Assembly: GCA_964353015.1 (NCBI GenBank)
Contig: CAYGUA010000006.1
Location: 62,001 to 126,000, forward strand
Length of the DNA: 64,000 nucleotides
Direction: 5' to 3'
Source of the DNA: JAMZMI01 sp964353015
Lineage (GTDB): Bacteria; Bacteroidota; Bacteroidia; Cytophagales; Cyclobacteriaceae
Made by a program: the position numbers and the translations under genes. Numbering within the stretch: position 1 is the stretch's first letter; every line of letters begins with the position of its first letter. This document shows positions 52,047 to 61,340 of this stretch, piece after piece. The notes under the pieces are model-generated. The model saw nothing but the letters and a program-made list of their open reading frames with translations. It did not search any database and was not told the DNA's origin.

Positions 52047-53963
52047 TTGATTCGAATTATTCAGATAGTAATCATCCTGAATTGCCTTGTTACGAATGTA
52101 TTGGCACAGAGGGATACTATCCACATAAGAAGAGATCAGATTTTGATCTTGAGCAATCAAATCATCGCACCAGAGCAAGACACAATATATATCTGTGACC
52201 CTGACTCAAAATATAAAATCAAAAAAAATCCATATTCCAATTCTGACCTATTTTACCAAAATCTGAAAGAAAAAACCAGCTCGAATAGAGTGACCAAAAA
52301 ACTTACTGATTTGTTTTTATTAAGTCCAAGTAAGCAAACATTGGAAATCGCAGATGCAGGAAAATCAAGTGATTTTGCCTTTCAGGAGTATGATGGTAAA
52401 ACGATCCGAAATATAAGATTTAAGCATGTTGATATGTTGGAAGGTAGTGTTCAGGATACTTCCAGATCCTCCTCATCAGAAATATCACTATTTGCCAATA
52501 AATATCACTATGACACAAGAGAATGGGTCTTAAAAAGCAATTTGAACATAAAGTCAGGACATGAATTTGATCCATTTATTATTTCTGATAATGAGCGTCT
52601 ATTGAGGAGATTGCTATATGTAGAGGATGCAAAGATCTATGTAAAACCGGTCGATGGATCAAATTATGTAGACTTAATAATCGTGATTAAAGATAGAATC
52701 AGCTGGGGTTTTCAGTCTAGTTACAGCGACTTGAACCAATTTAGATTCGAGGTGTTCAATAGGTCTGTAGCAGGAATTGGGAGATACGGTTCGTTCGGAT
52801 ACTACTTCAATTCCAATTCCAATCCCATAAATGGTTATGAATTTAAATTTGGTGGACAAAATTCATTGAAGACAATAACCAATTGGGAATTTAATATATC
52901 AGATTATTGGGATAGGAAAGATATTGGTCTCAACGTACAAAAGGAATTTGTAACTCCACAGGTAAAATGGGGAGGTGGTTTGGAAATCCGCACCATTACA
53001 GATTCAACAATAGTATTGGATGGTGATACTGAAAGGGATCGATATTACAAGCTTTACACAAAGGATATTTGGATAGGAAGATCCTTTTTAATTTATAATA
53101 ATCAGGAAAGAAGAAATATTGTCATCTCAGCAAGGATTTTAGATAATCATTTTGATTTTAGACCACCAGTAGCAATTGACAGTAACGAAATATATTTCAA
53201 CCGGACTTTCGTACTCGGACAGCTGTCCTATGCCAAACAAAAATTCATCAAATCAAACTATGTATTAGGATTCGGTATATCTGAGGATATCCCTATTGGA
53301 TACAGAATATCATTACTTGCAGGAAAGGATTTTAATGAATTTTATGAGCAAAACTATTTTGGAATGCAGTATTTCTGGTCTAAATACATTAAAAAAAGAG
53401 GTTACTTTCTAGTGAGCACACAACTTGGTGGTTTTGCAAATGATGTAATCAAAACAGGTGTATTTGGAGCTAATTTTTCATACTATACACCTATCACGAA
53501 TCTTGGCAAATTGGCACGCTATAAAAACAGAACATTCCTTCAAATGGGATACATCAATGGCATCAGACAACCTCCAGCAAGAAATCTGACCTTAGAAGGA
53601 AGAATTAGAGATATCAACGGCAGTGGAATCGAAGGAGATAGAGCTAAATTTCTAAGAATCGAATCCGTTCTATTTACACCCTGGTATTTCTACGGCTTTA
53701 GATTTGCGCCCTTTATGTATGGAAGTATCAGCAGTATAAGTGACAACAGGACTATTCCTGAAGCACACAATTTTCAATCCTTTGGCTTGGGTATGAGATT
53801 AAAAAATGAAAGTTTGGTATTCAACACCTTTGAATTGAGAGCAACAAGATTTTTATTAGCGCCCAATGATACCAATGATTTTGTTATTAGTATTTCGGTA
53901 TCTGCACCTATTACTTTTGACAATATATTCAAGTATAAACCGAAGCTGATTCCATTTGAATGA
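52047..53963 (+). CDS. Outer membrane beta-barrel protein with POTRA-like segment (BamA/TamA-like)
   Basis: 638 aa, TTG start at 52047, directly followed by a signal peptide (IVIILNCLVTNVLAQ). Residues ~95-225 look like POTRA folds: GKTIRNIRFKHVDML, NERLLRRLLYVEDAKIYV, YVDLIIVIKDR. From ~230 onward is an amphipathic beta-barrel with many Gly/Tyr/Phe turns (GIGRYGSFGYYFNSNSN, GYFLVSTQLGGFAND) and C-terminal strands. Such proteins insert or transport proteins or lipids at the outer membrane. It is not the main BamA by length. Only ~30 bp separate it from the upstream terminator, so its promoter must be very close or read-through is used. Confidence 0.78.
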   Translation: MIRIIQIVIILNCLVTNVLAQRDTIHIRRDQILILSNQIIAPEQDTIYICDPDSKYKIKKNPYSNSDLFYQNLKEKTSSNRVTKKLTDLFLLSPSKQTLEIADAGKSSDFAFQEYDGKTIRNIRFKHVDMLEGSVQDTSRSSSSEISLFANKYHYDTREWVLKSNLNIKSGHEFDPFIISDNERLLRRLLYVEDAKIYVKPVDGSNYVDLIIVIKDRISWGFQSSYSDLNQFRFEVFNRSVAGIGRYGSFGYYFNSNSNPINGYEFKFGGQNSLKTITNWEFNISDYWDRKDIGLNVQKEFVTPQVKWGGGLEIRTITDSTIVLDGDTERDRYYKLYTKDIWIGRSFLIYNNQERRNIVISARILDNHFDFRPPVAIDSNEIYFNRTFVLGQLSYAKQKFIKSNYVLGFGISEDIPIGYRISLLAGKDFNEFYEQNYFGMQYFWSKYIKKRGYFLVSTQLGGFANDVIKTGVFGANFSYYTPITNLGKLARYKNRTFLQMGYINGIRQPPARNLTLEGRIRDINGSGIEGDRAKFLRIESVLFTPWYFYGFRFAPFMYGSISSISDNRTIPEAHNFQSFGLGMRLKNESLVFNTFELRATRFLLAPNDTNDFVISISVSAPITFDNIFKYKPKLIPFE

Positions 53964-53978
53964 TATAAAAAAAAGAAA

Positions 53979-53998
53979 AGTCCCGATAGTTCGGGACT
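53979..53998. terminator. Hairpin terminator between the outer membrane gene and the LMW-PTP gene
   Basis: AGTCCCGA (53979-53986) pairs perfectly with TCGGGACT (53991-53998) with a 4-nt loop. T-rich tail is weak on plus (CTTC) but strong on minus (TTTTCTTTTTTTT), yet no minus-strand gene precedes it, so it probably ends the plus-strand gene. Confidence 0.6.
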
Positions 53999-54091
53999 CT
54001 TCAAATTGTCAAACAGGTGTATGAATTAATTTGTGTTATGCGTACGTATATACAACCAGTAAAAGAAAGGTAACCACCGAACTGAAAAAAA

Positions 54092-54562
54092 ATGATCAAA
54101 ATTTTATTTGTGTGTTTAGGAAACATCTGCAGATCACCATTGGCAGAAGCTATTTTTCAGGATAAAGTAGAAAAAGCAGGATTAAAAAATCAAATATTAT
54201 GTGATTCAGCTGGCACAGGCAACTACCACATTGGAGAAAATCCAGACAGAAGAAGCATTGAAGTAGCTATACGACATGACATACGAATCAAACACAAAGG
54301 ACGTCAGATTCAAGTTCATGATGCAAAGGAATTTGATTATATCGTTGCGATGGATGCTTCTAACTTTAGAAATATCATTCATATCATCGGAGAAAATCCT
54401 GAGAGCCTGTTGTTGATGAGAGATTTTGATCACTTATCCAAAGGCAGTGACGTCCCCGATCCATATTATGGTGGTGATGATGGTTTTGAAAACGTATATC
54501 AAATACTGAATAGATCTCTTGACAGCTTTCTCCAATTCGTCAAGAAGGAACATAATCTGTAA
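54092..54562 (+). CDS. Low-molecular-weight protein-tyrosine phosphatase family
   Basis: 156 aa. P-loop VCLGNICRSPLAEA with Cys8 and Arg14 and general acid Asp123 in VPDPYYGG, all at family positions. It dephosphorylates tyrosine, but some bacterial LMW-PTPs act on sugar-amine 5-phosphates. The next gene, a fructosamine-kinase relative, starts at its stop codon (TAATG), so a role in deglycation together with that kinase is likely (established for some paired enzymes; inference here). Confidence 0.94.
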   Translation: MIKILFVCLGNICRSPLAEAIFQDKVEKAGLKNQILCDSAGTGNYHIGENPDRRSIEVAIRHDIRIKHKGRQIQVHDAKEFDYIVAMDASNFRNIIHIIGENPESLLLMRDFDHLSKGSDVPDPYYGGDDGFENVYQILNRSLDSFLQFVKKEHNL

Positions 54563-55440
54563 TGACAAATTCTCGTGACCATGATTTTTTCAGCGAAGCA
54601 TTAAAGCTTTGCACAAATAGAAATCATGTAATTAAAAGTGTTAAGCCTATATCAGGAGGAGATATCAATGAAGCCTCCAAAATCAATACTTCATCTGGGT
54701 CATATTTTATAAAATGGCAAAATGAAGATTGTGGTGATATGTTTGAGAAGGAGGCAGAAGGTTTGTTTCACATCAAAAGCACTAAAACGATTCGAACGCC
54801 AAGTGTTATCGGTTTTGGTAAAATCAGCAATCGAGATTTTTTGATTTTGGAATATATCCAAAACAAATCCCCATCAACAGAATTCTGGAGAATCTTCGGC
54901 AGATCCGTTGCTGCATTGCATGGAAATACAAATACTTATTATGGACTAAACACTGATAATTACATTGGCAAACTACCACAGTCAAATAAACCCACGGCCG
55001 GTTGGATTGATTTTTTCATTAACGAACGGCTTTTATTCCAGGCCAAATATGGAATTAGAAATGGGAGTTTTACAAAATCTATTTTTGATAAACTCGAAAA
55101 ATTGTATTCGAAGCTCCCAACACTCCTACCTGAAGAAAAACCATCACTACTACATGGTGATCTTTGGAGTGGAAATTTCATGAGTGATGATGAAGGAAAT
55201 CCAATCATCTATGATCCGGCTGTTTATTATGGTCACAGGGAAATGGAGCTCGCTTTTACTCATCTATTTGGGGGATTTGATCATGAATTTTATGACGCTT
55301 ACCAAGAAGTTTGGCCAATTCAATCAGGATTCGAGGAGAGAATGGCTATTTATCAGCTATATCCCCTACTCGTTCATGCCAACTTGTTTGGGGGCAGCTA
55401 CACTCAAAGTGTGGAGAATATTTTGAACAGGTTTATTTGA
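54562..55440 (+). CDS. Fructosamine-3-kinase family protein (ketosamine kinase)
   Basis: 292 aa, the family length. Kinase fold with GGDINEASKI for the nucleotide loop, FIKWQNED with the Lys, LLHGDLWSGNF (HGDxxxxN catalytic loop), and IYDPAVYYGHREMELAF carrying the Mg-binding Asp. It phosphorylates ketosamines on glycated proteins or free sugars so they fall off (protein repair). ATG overlaps the phosphatase stop. Its last 8 bp overlap the convergent aspartate kinase gene. Confidence 0.93.
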   Translation: MTNSRDHDFFSEALKLCTNRNHVIKSVKPISGGDINEASKINTSSGSYFIKWQNEDCGDMFEKEAEGLFHIKSTKTIRTPSVIGFGKISNRDFLILEYIQNKSPSTEFWRIFGRSVAALHGNTNTYYGLNTDNYIGKLPQSNKPTAGWIDFFINERLLFQAKYGIRNGSFTKSIFDKLEKLYSKLPTLLPEEKPSLLHGDLWSGNFMSDDEGNPIIYDPAVYYGHREMELAFTHLFGGFDHEFYDAYQEVWPIQSGFEERMAIYQLYPLLVHANLFGGSYTQSVENILNRFI

Positions 55441-56665
55441 GCCTATAAATAATCTGATAATTGTTCCTGGATTTTTCTTCAATTATTGGTTCGATATTCT
55501 CCGGTAACAAGGAAAATGAAGCATCCGAATAATTTTTAATTGTAGCTAACCAGAGATTTTCATTGTACAGTACCTGAAAATCATCTGATAAATAATTCAC
55601 GATTTTATCAAGCTTGAAGTCATTGGCATCCATGCAAAAAGTAAATGTAAGCGCCGAATTATGAATCAGATTTGCCTTGATATGAAAATGACCAAGTGAC
55701 TGCAGAATGTAACTCATTTTCTGCTCATCCATAAAGGAGGTGTCCCTTACTCTAATTGATAGCAGAATTTGATTTTCCTTGAAGATAAAACATGTTTTAT
55801 TTCCAACTTTTTCATCTTCTGAAATCTCCGTACCTGATTCATTTGGTTGGATAAATGACTTCACATAAAGTGGAATACTTTTTTTTGCTAAAGGGTGAAT
55901 GGTCTTAGGATGAATCACTTTAGCTCCATAATATGTCATTTCGATCACCTCCTGATAACTGATATGATCAAATTTTTCTGCTTTGGGGAAAATCTTTGGG
56001 TCAGCATTGAGCAGGCCAGGAACATCTTTCCAAACTGTGAGACTCTGGGCCTTTAAGCAATTTGCGAAAATAGCAGCGGTATAGTCAGAACCTTCCCTAC
56101 CCAAAGTTGTGGTTTGGCCTGAACTATCCGAGCCTATGAATCCCTGCGTTACAACTGTGCCTTTCAACAGCAATGCTGGGAAATCTTTGGAAATAAATTT
56201 TTCTGTTAAGATCCAATCCAATTCGGCTTCTGTAAATTGATTATTGGTTTTTATGTATTGACGGGCATCAATCCAAGTAGCATTTAAAAATCTGGACAGT
56301 ATGGTCGAAGAAAACAATTCACCAAAAGCCACAATGCTATCCTGAAACATTAATTGATTTTTTATTGATGCTGTGAGCGCATTTTCAAGCTTTAATTCGA
56401 GACTATTTATTTCCTCTGGAATGGATCCAAAAAGGTCCAAACATATATCGAAATGGTAATTCAAAAAAAGCTTCAACTCCTCCTCTACTGATTGTCCGAA
56501 ATATTTCTTTTGCGAAATATCCTCAAGAGCATTGGTAGATTTACCCATAGCTGAAACAACTATAAGCAGCTGATTACCTTGATAACTTTTTACTAATTCA
56601 CCAAGATTTCTGACAGAGGCTGCATCCTTGACGGAAGCACCTCCAAATTTGTAAACACACAACAT
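55433..56665 (-). CDS. lysC: Aspartate kinase (monofunctional)
   Basis: 410 aa. Catalytic domain with CVYKFGGASVKDAAS, IVVSAMGKSTNAL, TLGREGSDYTAAIFANCL and VWKDVPGLLNADPKI; the C-terminal ~130 residues hold ACT domains. First step from aspartate to Lys, Met, Thr. Which amino acid inhibits it is unknown. Convergent overlap of 8 bp with the ketosamine kinase gene. Related to metZ in this window through homoserine. Confidence 0.92.
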   Translation of the reverse strand: MLCVYKFGGASVKDAASVRNLGELVKSYQGNQLLIVVSAMGKSTNALEDISQKKYFGQSVEEELKLFLNYHFDICLDLFGSIPEEINSLELKLENALTASIKNQLMFQDSIVAFGELFSSTILSRFLNATWIDARQYIKTNNQFTEAELDWILTEKFISKDFPALLLKGTVVTQGFIGSDSSGQTTTLGREGSDYTAAIFANCLKAQSLTVWKDVPGLLNADPKIFPKAEKFDHISYQEVIEMTYYGAKVIHPKTIHPLAKKSIPLYVKSFIQPNESGTEISEDEKVGNKTCFIFKENQILLSIRVRDTSFMDEQKMSYILQSLGHFHIKANLIHNSALTFTFCMDANDFKLDKIVNYLSDDFQVLYNENLWLATIKNYSDASFSLLPENIEPIIEEKSRNNYQIIYRLK

Positions 56666-56723
56666 GACAGCTAATTAAAGAAAATTTGATTTATTAGCAC
56701 TTGCAAACGATTAAATAATCAAA

Positions 56724-57719
56724 ATGGAAGATAATAAGAACCTTGGCCTGCCCATTGGAACCACCCTTGATAGATTTATTAAAAGAAAACAAGATGAGTT
56801 TGATTTTGCCACTGGAGATCTTTCTCAGCTTCTAAGAGATATTGGTCTGGCAGGAAAAATCATAAATAGAGAAGTGAATAAGTCTGGACTTCTAGAAATT
56901 GGTGGAGCTTATGGTTCTAAGAATGTGCAAGGTGAAGATCAGCAAAAACTTGATGTCGTTGCAAACATCCGATTTACACGCGCTCTTCATAATGGCGGCC
57001 AGGTTTGTGCAATTGTGAGTGAAGAAGACGAAGAAGTCATCGAACTATCGAATCAAGGAAAATACGTTGTTTGCATGGACCCACTTGATGGATCATCCAA
57101 TATCGATGTAAATGTTTCCATAGGAACAATATTCTCTATTTACAGAAGAATCTCTCCTTTAGGAACTAAAGTGACATCAGAAGATTTACTTCAACCTGGT
57201 ACTGAGCAAGTGGCTGCTGGATATATTCTTTACGGCTCTTCAACTATGCTGGTATATACCACGGGGCATGGTGTGAATGGATTTACACTTGAGCCATCAT
57301 TGGGTGAGTTCGTACTCTCACATGTTGATATGAAATATCCTGAAGGCGGAAAAATCTATTCCATCAATGAAGGCGGATGGATGGAATTCAGCGAAGAGCT
57401 TAAAGAATATTTGTTTTGGTGCAAAACAACTGGACTTACGGCACGGTATATTGGCTCACTGGTTGCAGATTTTCATCGGAATATGCTGAAAGGCGGTATT
57501 TATATCTATCCTGCCACTACCAAATCACCAGAAGGTAAGCTGAGATTATTGTATGAATGCAACTCGATGGCTTTCATTGCAGAGCAGGCCGGAGGAATAG
57601 CCACTACTGGAAACCAAAGAATAATGGAAATTAAGCCTAAATCATTCCATCAACGATCACCATTGTATATCGGATCAAGTGAAATGGTAAATAAAGCTTT
57701 GGAGTTTGTTGGAAAATAA
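56724..57719 (+). CDS. fbp: Fructose-1,6-bisphosphatase class I
   Basis: 331 aa. Motifs: IVSEEDEEVI (metal Glu), VCMDPLDGSSNIDVNVSIGT (catalytic Asp and Mg ligands), YILYGSSTMLVYTTG and ARYIGSLVADFHRNMLKGG. Gluconeogenic enzyme in the cytoplasm. Divergent from lysC with 58 bp between starts. Length and motifs normal. Confidence 0.96.
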   Translation: MEDNKNLGLPIGTTLDRFIKRKQDEFDFATGDLSQLLRDIGLAGKIINREVNKSGLLEIGGAYGSKNVQGEDQQKLDVVANIRFTRALHNGGQVCAIVSEEDEEVIELSNQGKYVVCMDPLDGSSNIDVNVSIGTIFSIYRRISPLGTKVTSEDLLQPGTEQVAAGYILYGSSTMLVYTTGHGVNGFTLEPSLGEFVLSHVDMKYPEGGKIYSINEGGWMEFSEELKEYLFWCKTTGLTARYIGSLVADFHRNMLKGGIYIYPATTKSPEGKLRLLYECNSMAFIAEQAGGIATTGNQRIMEIKPKSFHQRSPLYIGSSEMVNKALEFVGK

Positions 57720-57842
57720 GTGGTTGGGACAAAGAAAAGCCCCACTAACTATCTCTAGTAAGCAGGGCCAATTCACCGCTGATACAAATATATATCATCA
57801 CGTCATTATATCCAATAGTGTAATTGACCGGAATCTGGACCT

Positions 57843-58151
57843 TCAAGATTTGTATTTTATTCTGGTAATTGCTTTTTGCCTCATGCGCTCTAAAATCTCT
57901 ACCGTCAGATCATTAGCTAATTCTTCAGGTTTACTGACTTGAAGAATTTGTTTGACCCTGATTTCTGATACATCAATACGATACAGGATATTCATCAACT
58001 GATTGAAATCATGATCGAGCAAGCGGATAATTTCCTTCCATAGAAAAACCAATAGTTTATCAAAATCTATTGATTCAATTTCAGAAGTTGCCAATTCGAA
58101 GTTTTTCTGCATCAGCTTATAGCTTTCTTCTGCCAGCAGCTTAGAATCCAT
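57843..58151 (-). CDS. Small conserved hypothetical protein, 102 aa
   Basis: 102 aa, all alpha-helical in appearance: MDSKLLAEESYKLMQKNFEL, DKLLVFLWKEIIRLL, and a C-terminal ELANDLTVEILERMRQKAIT. No signal peptide, cysteine or known motif. Last gene in the engB operon, 8 bp after the thioesterase gene. Not recognised; cytoplasmic. Confidence 0.75.
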   Translation of the reverse strand: MDSKLLAEESYKLMQKNFELATSEIESIDFDKLLVFLWKEIIRLLDHDFNQLMNILYRIDVSEIRVKQILQVSKPEELANDLTVEILERMRQKAITRIKYKS

Positions 58152-58159
58152 TTTGTCTG

Positions 58160-58603
58160 CTATTCCTTATCAAAAATATGAAAATCATCAGTGACGGGTA
58201 CGCCATCAAGCATATCTACAATGTGCTTTGGAGGCTCCACAACTTTCCTTTTTTTAAGATCCATAAAGGCTCCTGTAGCTATTATAATACAGGCTAAACT
58301 TCCATTTTCCTTAAAAATCTGCTGACGAAACTTCCATATCTTCATGTCCCTGCGATAGGCAAGGGCAGCACAATCCACGGTGATTTTTTCATTCATAAAA
58401 ACTTCCTTAAAAAATGAAGTGTCCTCATGAAACAACACTGGGCCAAAGCCCGAGGCAACTAATCTATTCAATGGCATTTTTAGTTCATCAAACAAACTCA
58501 CCCTGACCTGAGCTGCATAATCATTATAAGCCGTATGCCTCATATGAGCGTTGGGATCAAGATCCGCCCAAATTACCTGAAATTGATTTTTGAAAGGTTC
58601 CAA
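58160..58603 (-). CDS. Acyl-CoA thioesterase, 4HBT hotdog family
   Basis: 147 aa with TTG at 58603 as start, 6 bp after the DUF5606 stop. Hotdog fold with the 4-hydroxybenzoyl-CoA thioesterase motif WADLDPNAHMRHTAYNDYAA carrying the catalytic Asp and His. Substrate acyl-CoA unknown; probably short or medium chain, or a housekeeping role. Confidence 0.87.
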   Translation of the reverse strand: MEPFKNQFQVIWADLDPNAHMRHTAYNDYAAQVRVSLFDELKMPLNRLVASGFGPVLFHEDTSFFKEVFMNEKITVDCAALAYRRDMKIWKFRQQIFKENGSLACIIIATGAFMDLKKRKVVEPPKHIVDMLDGVPVTDDFHIFDKE

Positions 58604-58609
58604 AATATG

Positions 58610-59065
58610 TTAGTCCTTTTTCGATGAAGTCTCGGCTTTAGCCTCTTCTTTGGTTTCCTCTTCAGCTTTTGCAACCAGTACTTCAGGGCATATTTGAGCC
58701 AATTGACTATACCAAGTCACTAATTTTTTGATATCAGAAACATAGACTCTCGATTCGTCATAATCCGGAAGAATAAATTTGAGAAAAGATTTGAGTTCAT
58801 CAGGATCGGAATTTGAACTCAGTCCTGTATCACCAGAAAATTCATCATGAATTTTTATCATCACTTCGTGAAGTGGTTTGGCACCAGCTTCATCTGTTGT
58901 GTAAATAGATATATCGGATAATACTGAAACTTTATTTTGCACGGATGCAATGATCTTTTTCTTTGATCCATCCATTGCCTCAAGAATAACTCCTGAGCGT
59001 GTAGGTGACACTATTTTGAATAATCCGCCTTTACCAGACAATGATGCTATTTCACTAAATTCCAT
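58610..59065 (-). CDS. DUF5606 protein
   Basis: 151 aa. The N-terminal GKGGLFKIVSPTRSGVILE is the DUF5606 signature, a Bacteroidota-specific small family; residues 1-65 resemble a KOW-like beta-barrel. The tail after ~130 is Glu/Lys/Ala-rich. Function unknown. Situated between engB and the thioesterase gene in one operon. Confidence 0.85.
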   Translation of the reverse strand: MEFSEIASLSGKGGLFKIVSPTRSGVILEAMDGSKKKIIASVQNKVSVLSDISIYTTDEAGAKPLHEVMIKIHDEFSGDTGLSSNSDPDELKSFLKFILPDYDESRVYVSDIKKLVTWYSQLAQICPEVLVAKAEEETKEEAKAETSSKKD

Positions 59066-59122
59066 AAGTAAGATTTGAAAATAAGCAGCAAATGTAAAAA
59101 GTCCTGAAATATGAAAGCACTT

Positions 59123-59734
59123 TTAATTACTGCTTTTTAATTCTTCGTTTACAGACCGAATAAATGTGATGATTTCATCTTTCCCAGCGCCTGTGACGGT
59201 CGATGATAAAAATGAAACAGGTAATTCGTCCCACAATGTCTTCATTGCTCTTTTGAATTTGGCGATACTCGACTGAGTCTTGCTGTGTCCTTGCTTATCG
59301 GTTTTTGTGAATATCAATCCGATTGGGATCATAAGCTCTCCGAGATAGGTCAAAAATTCGAGATCTATTTTTTGCGGATCGATACGTGAATCAATCAGAA
59401 CAAATACACAAGCTAAATTTTCACGTGTCTCAAAATATTCACCAATCATCTTTTTCCATTTGGCCTGATCAGTCTTACTAGCGACAGCCCAACCATATCC
59501 TGGCAAATCGACCAAATACCATGAGTCATCTATCACAAAATGATTGATCAACTTGGTTTTACCTGGTTTTGATGAAACTTTTGCAAGCTTTCCATGATTG
59601 GTGAGCAAGTTGATCAATGATGATTTGCCAACATTTGATCTTCCTATAAAGGCATATTCAGGCTTATCCACTGGTGGACATTCTGATATGTTGCTACTGC
59701 TTTTGACAAATAATGCTGACTTTATAGGTTTCAT
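59123..59734 (-). CDS. engB: Ribosome biogenesis GTP-binding protein EngB/YihA
   Basis: 203 aa. GTPase motifs: G1 GRSNVGKSSLINLL, G3 DLPGYGWA, G4 TKTDK, G5 SSTVTG. Needed for assembly of the 50S subunit. First gene of a four-gene unit with DUF5606, thioesterase and the 102-aa protein; divergent from ubiE. Confidence 0.95.
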   Translation of the reverse strand: MKPIKSALFVKSSSNISECPPVDKPEYAFIGRSNVGKSSLINLLTNHGKLAKVSSKPGKTKLINHFVIDDSWYLVDLPGYGWAVASKTDQAKWKKMIGEYFETRENLACVFVLIDSRIDPQKIDLEFLTYLGELMIPIGLIFTKTDKQGHSKTQSSIAKFKRAMKTLWDELPVSFLSSTVTGAGKDEIITFIRSVNEELKSSN

Positions 59735-59842
59735 TGATGATTCGATTAATTGCTTGGATACCGATTGTAGTTAAAATCGAATTCAATAATTTTTAACAAT
59801 ACGAACAAACGCGCAGTTAAAGCTTTAATATTGCATTCGATT

Positions 59843-60565
59843 ATGACCGTAGTACCTTACAAAGATAAGCAGGCAACCAAGAAAGAGCAGGTTGCGAGCA
59901 TGTTTGATAATATCAGCAGCAATTATGATTTTCTAAATCATTTTCTCAGTCTTGGGATTGACATCCTATGGAGAAAAAAAGCCATCAAACTGTTGAAAAA
60001 AGATCAACCTAAATTGATATTGGATATAGCAACCGGAACAGGTGATTTTGCCATCGAAGCACTCGCCTTGAATCCCGATAAAGTGATCGGTGTTGATATT
60101 TCCGAAGGAATGCTGGAAGTTGGTCGGGAAAAAATGAAAAAAAGAAAACTTGATCACAAGATTGAGATGCTCAAGGGTGATTCAGAAGGATTGCTTTTTC
60201 CTGACAATAATTTTGATGCGGTGATCGTTGCTTTTGGAGTGCGGAATTTTGAAAATCTTGAGAAAGGTTTGTCGGATATGTACAGAGTTTTGAAGTCAGG
60301 AGGCAAAGTTGTTATTCTTGAATTTTCGAAACCAAAAATGTTTCCTTTCAAGCAACTTTATCAATTTTACTTCAAGTGGATCTTACCAACAATCGGAAGA
60401 GTGATTTCGAAAGACCAATCTGCATATACTTATCTGCCGGAATCTGTTCAACAATTTCCGGATGGTCAGAATTTTTTAGATATTTTAGAGAAGATTGGAT
60501 TTAATAATACCCAATGCAAACCTCAAACCCTCGGAATAAGCTCCATCTATGTAGGTATCAAGTAA
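59843..60565 (+). CDS. ubiE: Ubiquinone/menaquinone methyltransferase UbiE/MenG
   Basis: 240 aa from ATG at 59843; a TTG four codons upstream is disfavoured. SAM-binding LDIATGTGDFAIEAL, VIGVDISEGMLEVGR, IVAFGVRNFENLEKGL, and the C-terminal LPESVQQFPDGQNF typical of UbiE. It methylates demethylmenaquinone (Bacteroidota use menaquinone, the electron acceptor of complex I). Its 3' end overlaps porT by 52 bp. Confidence 0.95.
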   Translation: MTVVPYKDKQATKKEQVASMFDNISSNYDFLNHFLSLGIDILWRKKAIKLLKKDQPKLILDIATGTGDFAIEALALNPDKVIGVDISEGMLEVGREKMKKRKLDHKIEMLKGDSEGLLFPDNNFDAVIVAFGVRNFENLEKGLSDMYRVLKSGGKVVILEFSKPKMFPFKQLYQFYFKWILPTIGRVISKDQSAYTYLPESVQQFPDGQNFLDILEKIGFNNTQCKPQTLGISSIYVGIK

Positions 60566-61296
60566 CCTTATTGCTGTTTTTTGCTTTGGGGATGAGCTCG
60601 GCTTTTTCTCAAAACTATAATACAGACAATTTGGTGGACTATGATAACGAATGGATCCATTACGGATTCCATATGGGATTGCATTCAACCAAATACAAAA
60701 TCAAATACGCAGATATCTACACTACTCCAGCGCTTGATTCATTGCATTCTGTAGCACCAGAAACATCACCAGGCTGGAGGGTAGGATTCGTGGTAAACAT
60801 GCGACTTTGGAAATATCTCGACCTTCGTTTGTTGCCGACTGTTTCTTTCGCAGACTACACCATGACTTATAGATTCACAGATGGACGCATCCTTCAAGAC
60901 ACAAAGGATTTGACTACAGTCGAGCTGCCTGTACTACTCAAATACAAATCTGCGAGAAGAGGAAATGTAGCGATGTATGCTGTTGGTGGGTTAAATAGTG
61001 CTATTGAAGTCGCGGGGCGTGGGGATAATTTTGATAGCGAGAACAATATGAAATTGAAAAATTTCAATTTTTCAATAGATTCCGGAATCGGTTTTGACCT
61101 TTATTTCCCTCTTTTTAAATTTTCTCCAGAAATCCGATATACTTGGGGTCTTAGGGATATGCTGCCGTCAGATCGTGGTATTTATAGCGTACCTTTCAAA
61201 AGTCTGAACTTTGAAAATTTCGCATTCTACATCACATTTGAAGGAGGTCCATCCTACTTGAAGTATCTGAGAAAAAAACAAAAGAAAAAAGGTTAG
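60514..61296 (+). CDS. porT: PorT-family outer membrane protein of the type IX secretion system
   Basis: 260 aa. The start ATG at 60514 is inside ubiE and gives a basic leader, then a hydrophobic signal (VTLLLFFALGMSSAFSQ). The mature part is a small beta-barrel with YGFHMGLHSTKYKIKY, GWRVGFVVNMRL, LDLRLLPTVSFADY, VELPVLLKYKS and FSPEIRYTWGLRDM. These match PorT, an outer membrane component needed for type IX secretion. The ubiE-porT neighbourhood recurs in the phylum as far as I recall. It supports T9SS export of the CotH protein at 5482. Confidence 0.87.
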   Translation: MQTSNPRNKLHLCRYQVTLLLFFALGMSSAFSQNYNTDNLVDYDNEWIHYGFHMGLHSTKYKIKYADIYTTPALDSLHSVAPETSPGWRVGFVVNMRLWKYLDLRLLPTVSFADYTMTYRFTDGRILQDTKDLTTVELPVLLKYKSARRGNVAMYAVGGLNSAIEVAGRGDNFDSENNMKLKNFNFSIDSGIGFDLYFPLFKFSPEIRYTWGLRDMLPSDRGIYSVPFKSLNFENFAFYITFEGGPSYLKYLRKKQKKKG

Positions 61297-61340
61297 TTTA
61301 AAATCAACTCTCTCAAAAGACTTGAATTAATCAAATTGCC

